The notes under the pieces were generated by a model that was given only the letters and a program-made list of their open reading frames with translations, was not told where the DNA came from and searched no databases. Source: Globisporangium splendens (taxonomy: Eukaryota; Oomycota; Peronosporomycetes; Pythiales; Pythiaceae). From it: DNA of 64,000 nucleotides. The stretch lies in contig VFIW01000074.1 of NCBI GenBank assembly GCA_006386115.1, positions 80,201 through 144,200 on the forward strand, read 5' to 3'. The position numbers and the translations under genes are program-made. Below, in pieces: positions 31,497 through 43,213 of the stretch (within the stretch, counting starts at the first letter, position 1; every line of letters starts with the position of its first letter).

Positions 31497-32200
31497 AGCG
31501 AGGTTGAGCAGCAGCGGGAGGTGGACTCTGACTGATAACTGAACCGTGTTGGTGGCGTTGAAATCCGCACTTCGTCGTAGCGCCTGGAGTCAACGGTGGG
31601 GAGATGTGTGTCGCGTCGTGCCTGTGTGCACGACACCAAGCGCGTTGACACAGCGCCACGAGCAGATTGAGTTCACCTGCGTTCTTAGCAATGATGGATG
31701 CATGCAATTGCTTTTGTGGTAAGATGCCAACTATAATGGACCAAACGCGGGGTACTATCTATTTGTGTGCACTGGAGCGAGTCTTGACGCGCTTGTATCA
31801 CTTGGATCATTAGCACCCGCCTCCTAAAATATGTGTGGCGGCGTTCCTTTGGCTGTGCTCAAATGTTGCGTGGTGCAGTCGTGTTCTCTGATGCTGCGCA
31901 TTGATCTCCTTCAGCATACACCAATGCGTTGACGACGCTGTCCTCAGCAGGGTTTGTATGCACACGTGAATCGATCCGTGGAATAGCGAGCAAATAGTTT
32001 GATTAACGCATAACAGTCGCGCACGCAACACAAAAAAACTACCAAAACATAGATCGACAACAAATCCACTCTTTGGTTCCTTTGGGCTCAAGAAGCTTCC
32101 TTGGCTTCAGGCAGGTATCTCTCACTCACGACAACTGACAAACTGCAACGACAGACAACAAATATTACATGCAGCTTGAGCTCTTGACTTATCTCCCGAA
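31497..32200. other. Intergenic region, nothing recognised
   Basis: About 700 bp between the decayed gene and the TAZ gene, with only short ORFs. Confidence 0.4.
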
Positions 32201-33070
32201 TCATTCCAAGCCACCAAGCCGTCGCTGTCGCTTTGCAGGGTTAGACGGAAGAGGAAGCGACGAAGGCGCTCGACCCCTGGTTGGGTCGTCGCTCGCAGCA
32301 CGACGCAAAGTCAGCGGTCCGAAAGAAGTTGGGTTGATCCCCTGCCCCGTTGGCGTAGCCGACGAACTCGAAGTTGGCGATGACTGAACGAAGAGCAGTG
32401 CCAACGATTTCGAATGTTGCATTGCCCACGAGAACTTGGTGCGCAAAAGACCGCAGATTTGGCATCCTTGAGGAAAGTCTCGCGCTTTACAGATGCGAAA
32501 GTGGCGCAGAAGGTGCTTGGCTTGAGAGCAAGACGAGTGGCACTGGCCGTCTGCCAAGAAGCACTCCTGGCAATGATCAAGAACGCCTCGAGCGATGCTA
32601 CAGTTCTGTACGCTGCATTCACTGTCACCCTTGCAGCATTCCCGAGCGTGGAGAAGTAGCGCAAGTCGGCCTGCTAGATCTTTCGCATCGTAGTCACTCA
32701 ACGCCTGCTTGGTGACGCGGCTCTGGAGAGATGGCAAGCGGGGCAGAGGAGCGTTGGTATTCTTGCTCAATCGCTCGGATGGTAATGCGTCACTTGACTT
32801 GAGCTCGATGGACGCTCGTCTGCACTCTGACGGGCTCAATTGAGGGGGAGCAAACTGGATACGAGGCAGATCTGTCGGAGTGAGCGGCAGCATTGGCAGT
32901 CGAAAGCTTTCGCCGTTACTGTTTGATCCGGAGAAGGCGATTGCACTGAGGTTTGGTCTGAGAACGGTCAACGTAGAGCGCACAGGTGGCAGTTTTGCTG
33001 TTCTCATCGAGACGTCTTGGCTCTGGCAAGCGGTCGAACTCGAGTATGACGTGGTTTCGCTCATCACCAT
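32201..33070 (-). CDS. TAZ-type zinc finger protein
   Basis: 289 residues, one exon. Residues ~132-213 form a TAZ zinc finger (RLALLLHARECC, CSVQNCSIARGVLDHCQECF, CHSSCSQAKHLLRHFRICKARDFPQGCQICGLL), the helical zinc fold with HCCC sites found in CBP/p300 co-activators, which binds activation domains of transcription factors. No acetyltransferase domain is present. The N-terminal half is Ser/Pro-rich and probably disordered; the C-terminal NPAKRQRRLGG looks like a nuclear localisation signal. A nuclear adaptor is the likely role. In-frame ATGs at 33070 and 33064 are both possible starts. Confidence 0.8.
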   Translation of the reverse strand: MVMSETTSYSSSTACQSQDVSMRTAKLPPVRSTLTVLRPNLSAIAFSGSNSNGESFRLPMLPLTPTDLPRIQFAPPQLSPSECRRASIELKSSDALPSERLSKNTNAPLPRLPSLQSRVTKQALSDYDAKDLAGRLALLLHARECCKGDSECSVQNCSIARGVLDHCQECFLADGQCHSSCSQAKHLLRHFRICKARDFPQGCQICGLLRTKFSWAMQHSKSLALLFVQSSPTSSSSATPTGQGINPTSFGPLTLRRAASDDPTRGRAPSSLPLPSNPAKRQRRLGGLE

Positions 33071-34909
33071 TGTCAGTATCTTTGTTTCGCTTCTTGGTCA
33101 CAGGGTGAAAGTTGGAATGAGGGGCGAATTGCTTACCTTAATTTCCGATTGAAAAGCCACATACAGTACCATGGAGCGCAACGGGTGTCTGATCATCATG
33201 GGATCCACAGATGGGGCTTCACTTTCTCTTTTCTTCCATATCCTATGCTCTCTTCCTCGCTTTTGCATGATTATCCGGCAACCACCCCATACGTTTCTAA
33301 TCAACTGGCATGTGTTAGTATATTGAATTAACGTTGACCGTGTGAGGCCATTTCTACCCACGTGTGGCTCTTTGAGTAGCTCTTTTACAGAAGAAAAGGT
33401 GCATTCCATCCTTTGGAGCTCCTCGACTGTCCTCAAGAGGCACACTCATAAAAAGATCACATACTAGCTCTGGACCGAAACAGGATGACGACGGTTCTCC
33501 ACTTCTTTGATGGTCAACATGGTGACTCTACCAACTGCCAGCTGGTGCCAAATGGTTGTGGGCGGAGTGTCTTCATTCATGGCTAACACTCCTCCGATCC
33601 TTGAGGCACTTGCTCGCGTCTCATGGACCACAACGCCAGTCGGCACGTCGAATTCACGGAAACGACTAGGGAAAAGCGCATTTAGTAGAGATTGCCCGTT
33701 CGCAAGTGCTGCATATGCCGTCGTTAGTGCGCATGCGAGGGCTTAATATGTGCATTTTGTATAAGCATCCCTTGACGCCAGCGCTACGCTACTACTGGTA
33801 TTCTAGTAGTATTCAGTTAGGAGCGTAACTGTGCTGGTAGGGAGAGACAGCTCGCGCTCGTGAGCACCAAATGATTGGTGTCCGTCGTTGGCATGCTTCC
33901 GAGTTCCATTCGCGTTAGAAGCGTTCTTCGATGGCAGATAGGAAGATGGGTACGTCTAATATACACTGTCTAAATAATCAGTAAGCTAACTACCGCCATG
34001 CGTTCATTCTGGTCGACAAAAGCGTGAGCTCTGTGATATATTTATGCGAGGTAAAGATTCGGCTACTTGATCGCAATCGCACCCATTCCATGGCCAAGTA
34101 AACGGACACGGGCATCAAGTGAGACAACAAAGCCACTTGCCACCGCTTGCTTCCTCTCTCGCTCTCGCTCCACGCGATCCTTTATGCAGTAGCGCGGCTG
34201 TCATAACATTACGTTCCGGTCGGAATCGAAAAGCCCAAGTGAGACCTTGAAGACGTCTCCTCTACGAGTGCTATTGTAGAATGTGCCGTATGGAACGGAG
34301 CTCTGGTGCATAAACAGGACAGAGATGCTGTGCTTGATTTTTGTCTGACTCTCTGTGTATCCGGATCTCGTGTGGATAGTATACGTTCGACAACGCACTT
34401 TATCAAACCTGCCATCGTGGTGAAAAATGTCCAGTGCGCGAACTTAGCAGATCCCAGAAAAAAGCGCGGGAACTCTCAATTGAAGGTGGACACGAATGAA
34501 AATGGTGGTGTATGTGTGTGTAGTGGACACTGCAGTCGCCTCTCGTGCGCCTCATGGCAGCTAAAGGGCGTGTATGTGTGTATGTAGCACATGCCGCTTG
34601 CCTTTTCTCCTCCTCGTGGACTTCACGAGCGGTTGGTATTTTTAGTCCTGCAGCGATTCCGCAACCGTTGTGCGTGCCGCCGACTACACTCGATCCTGTG
34701 AGGACGGAAGTGCTCATACACCCGCACGCGTCTGGTTTAAGAGAAAATGCGCCGTGGAAGAGCAGGGTAAAGCACCAGCGGTGGTGGTTGAGCACGCACA
34801 TGCCCTGACATGGTGCGGCGCATGAGCCATGAGGTGAGCACGGATGCAGGGCATCGTGTCGACAAAACGGATCATAACACTGTGTCGTTGTGTGTGGGTT
34901 GTGCTTTAG
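33071..34909. other. Intergenic region, nothing recognised
   Basis: About 1.8 kb. A 203-codon minus-strand ORF (34403-35014) is His/Cys/Thr-rich, lacks motifs and overlaps the next gene; I do not count it as a gene. Confidence 0.4.
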
Positions 34910-37900
34910 ACTCGTCTTGAATCTTGTAGCAACACGCACAGCGAACAGCGGCATCTGCTCGTGGAGCTGGAATTGAACGATTCCGTGACGCTCGCGCCGA
35001 CGCGATACAGACACCCGCGGAGGTCTTCAACTGCTCAACAGTCTCCAGTCGATCGCGAGGCACGTCGTCGACGACGAGCATCAACAGAGGAGGCCGTATA
35101 CGTTGACAATGACGCGTTCGGTCTCCATCCGTATCCTGTGCATGATGCCAACGATGGCGATGATGTGCCAAGTCCAGCTCGTGCAAATTCCCAACGTCCT
35201 TACTCGGCAACGCGGTCGTCATCGGCTCGATCTTTGGCAGTACACGAGCAATCGATGGCTCGTTCCCAGTCTCAGTCAGGTTACGCCGCGTATCAGGATA
35301 GTGCGCCGGTGCGCCAGGCACAGCAGACTCGTGCAAAGAAGCTCTCGAGTTGGTACAAGCTGAAACAGACCGTGCTCAGCAGTCGGTATTCACAAGAACC
35401 AATATCTGTCTCGAGTGGAGTCACCCCCCACAGCCGACGTTCCAGTGGTCGGCATGCAGCGCCAGGTGACTCGCCATTAGTGCTGATCTCAAGCGCACTG
35501 CGACAGAACATGCAACTGCGAGATCAGCTTTTGACCCAGTTGCGCCATGGAATGGCCAGCAGCTCCTCACGGCATCAGCCAGCGACACTGCAGCCGCATT
35601 TCGCGAAAATGCTCAACAAACTGCGAGGTCTGTCGCTGTCGATCGTGGAGATGCAAGTGTACTTCCAGAACGAAGTTGTCGCGGGGCAAATTACAGAGTC
35701 TGCGGCTTCCATCGTGCACCTTGAGCGTGAGTTCCAGACGTATTCGCTGAAGATGATCGCGTCGGACTCAGATTTTCTGTCCTGTTTCAGCCCGCTCATC
35801 CACATTTTCGATCAGAATGATGTTAGTCTCTCGCGGAATCCGTTTCTCGATGGACTCTCCTTGGACTCGTCCGAGTTGCTGCTTTGCTCCTGTAACCAGG
35901 TATCCTCGGCGTCGTATCACTCTGCGTCGATGTACGCGACAACAACGTCATCGTCAACAGCATCGTCGTCGTCTCTTTTCCAGCTGCTAGTCCACAAGCT
36001 CGAGGCATTTGCGATTTACATGCGGAAAAACGTGCCACCATGGCAGATCCTGCCTCCAGAACGGATCGCAGCTGCACTTTTGCATCTTGCCAAGTTGGAG
36101 AATCGTTCCAATGCGGCCAGATTGCTTCCAAGTTACCTCAAACCTGCCACAGCCCCCGCTCACAGGACCCCAGATTGGACATCACCGTCAAGCCCACCTG
36201 CGCAGCATCATCGTGCCCCATATTTGTTTGGCAAGCCTCACGAAGTTTCCGAGATCGATTGCTTTGACGACGAACAAGACGAACTCGAAGCTTACCCTCG
36301 ACCCAGCTTTGAGGCTTGGTCCGTGGTAGATCCTGCAAAATATCTTCCTCAAGTGCATCCAGCATCAGACGCTGCGCTTTCTCGAGGAAAACAAACAGCT
36401 GCAACACTAGACAGCGCATATCTTGTCAAGAATAATCGAATGCCTCCAGTCGCTTCAGTGGCCGGCACCGATATGCCAGCAGTAGCAGAGTTCAAAGAGC
36501 ACAGGGCGTTGCCAGTGTCTGCGAAAAAGCGGAAGGGGACTTGCTCTAGTCCAATTGGCGTCGTTGAGGTGATGTTGGATAAAGGTCAAGAGAAAACGTC
36601 GGAGGCAGCACGAACGGATACGCCTGGATTGGTCCAGAGCGGAACCAAATTGGCAGATTGTGTACGAATAGTCGGTGAAGAAGCAATGGAGCCCTCACTG
36701 GATGAAAGCGAAGCTGGTTGTGTGACTTTTCAAGAGGTTGATCCATATGTGAGCATATACAAGAGCGAGAAAGCTGCCGAGACAATCCCTTCCTCGCGTC
36801 GATCGACAGAATCGTCCCCTGGAACGTCCAGACTGAATAACCAAAGTGCGATTACCGAACCACGCTCGTCAATCGAGCATGAGCAAGTGCCGGTGTCACT
36901 TCATTCACCTGACGCCAGCGAGATTCCTCCGAGAAAGTATGCATTCTCAGGTGATGAAGAAGATCGACTCTTGGAAAGAGTGCCCACCAATGAGGGCACG
37001 ATCAAAAGGGACGAGAGCATTCGGACCGCCAATCGCCACGAGATTTGTTGATACAGGATCCAAAGCCACGAGAAGTGGCTCACGACGCTCAGCAGACCCT
37101 GATCGTGTCATCACTGGATTTGCGCCACGCTACTAGCTTGACGCGAGAAGCAGCACCAAGCCCACTCGACAGCGACAAGGCATTCAACAGCGAGTTTGCC
37201 TGCACTGAGCAAATCATCCGATGCAGGATTGGTGCTCGCAAGATTCTAAAACGGTGGCGTGCGTGGCGTGCAAAGCTAGCCGCGCTTGAGAAAGCAAAAG
37301 TTCGACAAGAGCGAGTGGCTATGATGTACAGGAAAGCATGTGCTCGTAAGAACCAACGATGCTGGCGCCGATGGCAGCAAATGCTGCGAATATGGCGAGA
37401 AGTTGACGAACGTCGACGTACAGAGCAGATTGAGTCCATTCGTCGTCGAGCTTTTGTGCGCAAGATACAGAGATGGTGGAGACAGGTGCTACTACACAAA
37501 GAGCTTCAACAAGCGATGAAGGAAGCAGCTCTGCATCAGCAACAGGCAGAGATGGAGCGACGACGACAACAAGCTGAGTTGATGCGTGCACAGTATTGCA
37601 CAAGAAAGACCCAACGCAAGTGGCGTCGCTGGCACATCGAAGTCAACGAACGCCGACAAGCTGCGCAGAAATCAGCTCTGGAATATCTTGAGGCGGAAAC
37701 CGTGAAGCTCGTGCAGGTGGAATGGATGCGCCGCCGTACCTGCGCTCGCAAAATCCAGCGGGAATGGCGAACCTGGCGAGTAGCGCTAGAAAAATCCCGA
37801 CTTGTTGCAGAACAACTTACTCGAGAGTACATTCAAGAAGAAGCAGCTAGGCTAGTGAAACTCGAGTCTCTACAGCATCATTCTTGTGCGCGAAGAATCC

Positions 37901-39475
37901 AGCGGTGCTGGCAAAGCTATTGGCAGACAAAGACGGAAGCGTGTCGAAAAGCTGCTGTCGAGCTTGCCATTGGATGCGTCGTGGCAGAAACAGCAAGACT
38001 TTGTAAAGCAAACGCTATGCGCCGTCATGCCTGCGCGCGAAAGATCCAGCGTGTTTAGCGTCAGTGGCGAGTATCCACTCTTGAGGGACACATCATGGTT
38101 TATCGACGTGGACGAAATGAATCTCCCGAATTTCTGCATGGTCACGCGGAAAATGGGACGGATCCGATCGATGCACAAACGCAAGCGATTGCAGCCAGAG
38201 CGACCAACTGTGGCTCGCGCTCACTCGCTCACGTCATCGCAGCAGGAGTTTGAGAAGCTGACGATCTTTGACGCCGTCGAGATTGCATCCGTCGATGACG
38301 CCCGCTTCTTGCTAGCAAACGGCGCCGACCTGGCCGCGTTGGAGCCATCCACTGGCCGGAGTGCGCTGCACTTGCTCGCGTTTTGCTCCGAAACGTTCCG
38401 TTTGCGACGGGAAATGCTGCGCTTTCTGGTTATAGAAGCGCATCTGGATATGAACGCAGTCGATGCGCATGGAGACCCGCCACTGTTCATGTTTGCTGCT
38501 TGCGGGCATCTGGAGTTGATGAAAACGCTGATCGAGTATGGTGCCGATTGGAGAATGATCAACAAGAAAGGGTAAAATGTACTTCACCGCGCATGTGACG
38601 TCGACCAAGTCGAGGTGTGTGGGTATCTTCACGAGAAGTTAGGATCGATAGCAGACCCTGACGATCGTGTGCTTCACGTGCCCGATCTCTCAGAGCGATC
38701 ACCTCTGCACATTGTATCCGAGAAAGGATTTGTGGAATGCGCCAACCAGATTCTTGGTGCTGCAAGCGATGAGACCACAAAATGGCTGCTATCTCTGCGT
38801 GATCGAGCTGGACGACCTCCGCTCCAGGTAGCCATTATCCATGGCCACTTGGACCTTATCACATTGTTTTTGAAGCAGGACGACCTCAGTGCAAACTATT
38901 GTGACCATCTGCAGCGTTTTCCTGTGCATCTAGCAGTGGATGCGATCCACGGTGCTGGCGTGATCTCGCTGCTTGCTTCGCATGGAGCAGATCTGGATAC
39001 TGTCGATGAGCATGGAGACACGGTGCTGCATTGAGCAGCACTCTCGGGTCGATTCGCGGTTATCCAAGTGTTGTTGGATCTTGGTGCAAATCCGTCCGTC
39101 CGCAACAGCGATTGGGAGCTCTCAGCACATGTCGCCACTTCCTACGGTCATTTCGAGTGTGTCCGTGTGCTGCTTGATGCCCAGAAGCAGTCACAGAGCA
39201 TCAGCAGCGATGACGACGTTCTCATTCTCGAAGCCGAGTTGGAGCAGCAGCAGGCGTCTGGAAAGTCCTACTACTGCTACAAAGTCCCGTCGCCGACGGC
39301 GTCCATGGTACGCAGCAGTATGGCGCCTCCATCAAGTGGGGATGCAAGCAACAAGGTCGAGTACTGGGACGAGCTGCATCAAGAAGTGCAGCTCGTCGAG
39401 GAAAGCGGCAACTTTTCCTCGGAAGACGAGGGCTTTTTGGATCACGGAGACTACGAGGAAGACGAAGGATTTTGA
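34910..39475 (+). pseudogene. Large IQ-motif and ankyrin-repeat protein, multiply disrupted
   Basis: Three reading stretches line up as one protein. 34910-37051: ~700 residues, Ser-rich, no ATG before 35255, so an upstream exon is likely. 37045-38058: at least six repeats of the form CARKIQRxWRxW, IQ motifs that bind calmodulin or light chains. 38090-39475: ankyrin repeats (SALHLLA, GDPPLFMFAACGHLELMKTLIEYGAD, SPLHIVSEKG), then an acidic tail. Lesions: frame change near 37045; TAG at 38056-38058 within an IQ motif; frame change between 38058 and 38220; TAA at 38573-38575 inside an ankyrin repeat (KKG*NVLH); TGA at 39032-39034 where LHWAAL is expected. No plausible introns remove the ankyrin stops. 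It may alternatively be two or more shortened genes. Confidence 0.65.
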
Positions 39476-39781
39476 GCATGTGCGATCAGAATGTTTTCCA
39501 CCAGTCTGAAGAATTAGGATATGTTTCATCAGCATATCGTAAGCTTGACGCAACTTTGGCTTCAATGTCGGCGTGACAGGATGGTTGTGTGGAAAACAAA
39601 TCACGCAAATTAGAGGGACCAACTGTATTCTTTCGTGCTGGCCGTCTACTGGTACTTGTGATGACGATGAAGGAAAAAATTAACATCGACTGCTGTCACT
39701 GTCCCTTCTATTGGCCACCTCATTATTGTTTTGTCTTTGTCTTCTTAGTTTTGGCGGCGATTCCAATATTCACATGGTGCC

Positions 39782-40810
39782 TCACGCTTCCGCCGTTTTC
39801 TTGCGGCGATAGGCGCTTTGCACGGTGTTCCGCAGCAGCATGGCGACGGTCATGGGACCGACACCTCCCGGCACGGGCGTGATCGCGTGCGCCACCTTCG
39901 ACGCTTCGTCGTAGTCCACATCGCCCAAGAGGCGATATCCGGTTTTCTTACTGGTATCGTCGACGGGGTTGATCCCGATGTCGATCACCGTCGCGCCAGG
40001 CTTGATCCAATCGCCGCGCACAAAGTTGGCGCGGCCGATGGCGGCGATGAGGATGTCTGCCTCTCGCACGCGTGCCTGCAGGTCCTCGGTCCTGGAGTGG
40101 CAGATCGTGATCGTGGCATTGCGATGCAGACACAACAGAGACACAGGAAGCCCCACGATTTGACTGCGGCCGAGCACCACGACACGCTTGCCCTCGATGG
40201 GGATGTCGTAGCTGTCAAGGAGCTCGATGCATCCTGCTGGCGTGCACGGGATATTGAACGAGGGACCAGATTCTCCCAGACTTTTGTTTGCATCCTTGCG
40301 CGCTGCTCTCTTGGTCGCGTACTGAAAAAGCGCAGCGTGGCTCTCGGGATGCAGCCCGTCCACGTCTTTCACGGGAGCGACGGTCGCGAGGATCGCGCCT
40401 TCGTCGCAGAAGCTCGGCAGCGGCAGCTGCACAATGATCCCGTCCACGTCGTCGCGCGCATTGAGCTTCTGGATCGTATCCAGGACCTCCTGGATTACTG
40501 CTTGCTGCTGCTGCTGCTGCGTGCGTTCCCCAGTGCCATCTTCTGCCTCAAGCGCATCTGGCAATGGGATATGCACTTTCCAAGACTCGATGCCGACGGC
40601 CGTGCACGCGCGCTGCTTCATGCGCACGTACGTGGCCGAGTCCTTGCGCGCGCCGACGACCACGACCGCGAGGCCGACGCGGCGGCTGTGCTGCTGCAGG
40701 AACGCCCCACACGCCGGCGCGAGCTCTTGCTGCTGGATGCGCTCGCTCGTGGCCTTGCCGTCCAGTACGACGGCACATTGTTGGTGCTGGTGCTGCTGGT
40801 TCTCTGTCAT
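39782..40810 (-). CDS. folD: Methylenetetrahydrofolate dehydrogenase / cyclohydrolase
   Basis: 342 residues. Bifunctional enzyme of one-carbon folate metabolism: it oxidises 5,10-methylene-THF with NAD(P)+ and hydrolyses 5,10-methenyl-THF to 10-formyl-THF. Family signatures are complete: SATYVRMKQRAC with the catalytic Tyr and Lys, DGIIVQLPLP, KDVDG, IPCTPAGC, the Rossmann motif GRSQIVGLPVS, and ITPVPGGVGPMTVAML near the C-terminus. A Gln run (~residues 97-103) and a Gln/His-rich start are insertions relative to bacterial FolD. No mitochondrial presequence is obvious, so it is probably cytosolic. One exon. Confidence 0.95.
   Translation of the reverse strand: MTENQQHQHQQCAVVLDGKATSERIQQQELAPACGAFLQQHSRRVGLAVVVVGARKDSATYVRMKQRACTAVGIESWKVHIPLPDALEAEDGTGERTQQQQQQAVIQEVLDTIQKLNARDDVDGIIVQLPLPSFCDEGAILATVAPVKDVDGLHPESHAALFQYATKRAARKDANKSLGESGPSFNIPCTPAGCIELLDSYDIPIEGKRVVVLGRSQIVGLPVSLLCLHRNATITICHSRTEDLQARVREADILIAAIGRANFVRGDWIKPGATVIDIGINPVDDTSKKTGYRLLGDVDYDEASKVAHAITPVPGGVGPMTVAMLLRNTVQSAYRRKKTAEA
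40504..40521 (-). repeat. CAG/CTG trinucleotide run encoding polyglutamine in FolD
   Basis: Six repeated CAG codons on the minus strand lie in a loop between the FolD substrate-binding segments and may vary in length between strains. Confidence 0.7.
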
Positions 40811-41136
40811 CTCTCGACGGGCGAAGCGGATGGGAGAAGAGAAATGAGCGGAGTGCCTTCTTCCTCGTCTCTTTGTTGGACACGTTGCGAATCAGGAATG
40901 ACCAGCATGCATTCAGCTGAATGCAAATTCGAGTTGCAGGTACCTTTGAAAGTCGATCGGTCGATTTGGACGGGTAGAACGTGGCACAAATGCCAAGTGC
41001 TGCTCTCATTGGTTGAAATTGCCACAAGCAAAGTTGTGAAATTGCGCAACTCGAGCCCTAGTTCAATGACCAACACTCGATGGAAGAGGGGCTTGTATTA
41101 GAAGCTGCACACGAATGTGCCAACTGCAAGTTGGCA

Positions 41137-41404
41137 AAGCTACTTCACAATGCTGTTCCCCATCTCAGGTTGAAACAAGAGCACACCCACGAGTCGGTCC
41201 ATCATGGTAAACGCATCGCGGTGCTGTTGATAGAGGTATTTTGCCACCACGAGAAGAAAGATCGCAAGGAGTTTGCTCGTAGTGGTTGGCGAGGATGCCC
41301 TCCTCCTCGTAATGCTGATCGTCAATTCCATATTCGTTCTCAGCATTGATGTCTGCCAGTCGTCCCTCTTTCTCAACGTAGGGCATGCAGCCCGGCCGCC
41401 TCAA
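41137..41404 (-). pseudogene. Small ORF pair, possible frameshifted membrane protein
   Basis: One minus frame gives an acidic stretch (YVEKEGRLADINAENEYGIDDQHYEEEGILANHYEQ); a second, shifted at ~41275, continues with a hydrophobic helix (LLAIFLLVVAKYLYQQ) and RDAFTMMDRLVGVLLFQPEMG. Joined, they would make a single-pass protein of ~90 residues. No family recognised; it may be a broken gene or chance. Confidence 0.25.
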
Positions 41405-41673
41405 ACTTTTCGTTCGGGAAAGTGTATGTGATCATCACCCAAGCACTTGACGAGATCATCAAAATTCTATCAGCAAAGTACTTTGTTATCGTGACTCTAC
41501 CAAGTACTTTATTTGTTGTTGTGCATCAGATTGGCTGATACCATCTCTTTTCCTTGCTACGATTGGTCAATATTCCTCCGGATCTCTCCTTTTTGTGAGG
41601 AGGTTTCAGCAAAAATACCAGCGTCAGCAGCATATTCGTCGAGCCACAATCGCCCCCTCCTCCTCCCGCGACC

Positions 41674-42363
41674 ATGGTGCTGCTCCAGCTCTTCCGCTTC
41701 TGCTTCCTGGCGCTGACGGACGCGGCGATGCTACCGGCGCTGGGCGTGATGAAGCGCAACCACCGCCACTTCGAGCTCTTCGTCGGCGTCTTCCACCTCT
41801 GCATCTCGTTCTGCTTCAACGCGGCCGAGGCGTTCCAGGCGCAGCTCTTTTTGCGCGAGCTCCAGTGGCACTTCATCTCGGACGTGCTCTCCATCACGTA
41901 CTTTTTGCTGCTCTGCGTGCACCTCATGGGCTTCAAGGACGAGGACCGCAACATCGTGCTGCGCTACGTGGCGTTCGCGTTCGCGTGGCTCATGAAGGCT
42001 AAGGACGGATGGGACTCGACCATCTACGAGGTGCTGCTCATCGCCAGCTACCTCGCGGGCGTCGGCTATCGCCGCGTGCTTTCGCAGGACAAGTCGATCG
42101 CCCCCATCCAGAAGGAGAAAGCCAAGCTCGCGCTTATCTTCCTCGTGTGTGCGGCATTGGCGGGCGGCATCCCCATCTACTTTGGTGGCAGCAGAGACAA
42201 CGCAAACGACAGAGGCGATGCAAGTGCATTGACGGGCGTGGGGTTCGTCAAGGGATGCATGCACATCCTTGGAGGCGCTGCGTTCTACTATGCATGGCTA
42301 GCAGTTTCGTGCCTGGATTCGAAAAAGACGGACCTCATGCCAACATACAGCAACTATGTGTAA
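41674..42363 (+). CDS. Multipass membrane protein, possibly DUF3522/CREST-like
   Basis: 229 residues in one exon, with a good start context (GCGACCATGG). About six or seven hydrophobic segments (residues ~1-20, 33-48, 66-84, 97-108, 118-130, 149-166, 186-208). DVLSITYFLLLCVH and MHILGGAAFYYAW contain Asp, Ser and His at spacings like the DUF3522/TMEM8 part of the CREST hydrolase superfamily, but the match is weak and from memory. It would be a membrane-bound enzyme if that holds. It ends in KKTDLMPTYSNYV in the cytoplasm or lumen. No neighbour gives a clue. Confidence 0.6.
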   Translation: MVLLQLFRFCFLALTDAAMLPALGVMKRNHRHFELFVGVFHLCISFCFNAAEAFQAQLFLRELQWHFISDVLSITYFLLLCVHLMGFKDEDRNIVLRYVAFAFAWLMKAKDGWDSTIYEVLLIASYLAGVGYRRVLSQDKSIAPIQKEKAKLALIFLVCAALAGGIPIYFGGSRDNANDRGDASALTGVGFVKGCMHILGGAAFYYAWLAVSCLDSKKTDLMPTYSNYV

Positions 42364-42407
42364 ATGGAAGACTCGAGTCTCAAGCCTTAGAGAAAACGGT
42401 GCCAACA

Positions 42408-43074
42408 TCACGAACGAGACTGGCGAAAGTAGTCGTAGAGCTTTCGAACAGGTCGGATATCGTCTTCCGTGAGAAACTAGAAAATAACAACAAAATTCAG
42501 CCAGAAATGCGTCCAACTCTCAGCATGGAAGAGGTTTGTTTTGCTCACTCACCGCGCGTTGATTGGATCGCTCGACGCACTTGGCGTACACCAGGAGCTG
42601 CACATGCAGAAGCTGCAGAAATCGCGGGCTGGGCTTGAATTTGTCGTTGCTCACATTGAACTTACGCTCGCTCTGGAAGAGTTTGAGCAGTGGATATGCC
42701 TCGTAACTCTGGTGGAGCGCCGCTGATCGCTCATTGTTACCATCGCTCAGTTGCTCCTGCTCTCGAAGAAACGCTTTCATCGCGCTCTTCTCGTTCGACA
42801 ACTGGTCGTCCGTCCACTCTGGACAGCTCAGCACTCTCTTGAACCACTCAGTCGGAGGAAAGTCACTTTTGTCGATGGCATCTTCTTGAGGCTGCAACAG
42901 GACTGGTAATGTTGCCGTTTTTGACATCGCGTCAACAGACTCAGGTGAAGGCGGCAAACTAGGCTTGTCAGCCACTGCTAGAGAGCGCTGAGGGTCTTGA
43001 AACAGCACACTACGCACAGTTTGCTGGACGAGATGCTCGAGCAGCCATTTGTCGCCACGATCACTTGATTCCAT
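42408..43074 (-). CDS. Hypothetical protein, two exons
   Basis: Exon 1 is 43074-42553 and exon 2 is 42476-42408, with a GTGAGT...TAG intron of 76 bp; phase is kept and the spliced product has 196 residues ending FLTEDDIRPVRKLYDYFRQSRS. Without splicing the frame ends ten codons into the intron. It is largely charged and helical, with EWFKRVLSCPEWTDDQL and SYEAYPLLKLFQSERKF segments; no transmembrane region, signal peptide or family that I recognise. It shares a 139-bp promoter region with the dynein light chain gene and may be co-expressed with it. Confidence 0.65.
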
Positions 43075-43213
43075 AAGAGCGGAATTGATCACCTGAACCA
43101 GTCTCCAATCTGGAAATGTGACGAAAGGTCACACGTCTATTCGAGGACCAGCATGATCGCATATCAGCCGTCACAGACCCAGCATTTACCATATCTTTCG
43201 CGAAATCAGAGCC
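43075..43213. promoter_or_regulatory. Short bidirectional promoter region
   Basis: Only 139 bp separate the start codons of the hypothetical gene (minus) and the dynein light chain gene (plus). Confidence 0.5.

Noticed and set aside
32201..33070. The TAZ gene as a histone acetyltransferase
   Set aside because: Only the TAZ finger is present; the 289-residue protein has no acetyltransferase, bromodomain or ZZ segment.
34403..35014. A 203-codon minus-strand ORF
   Set aside because: No motif, His/Thr/Cys-rich simple composition, and overlap with the more convincing plus-strand frame.
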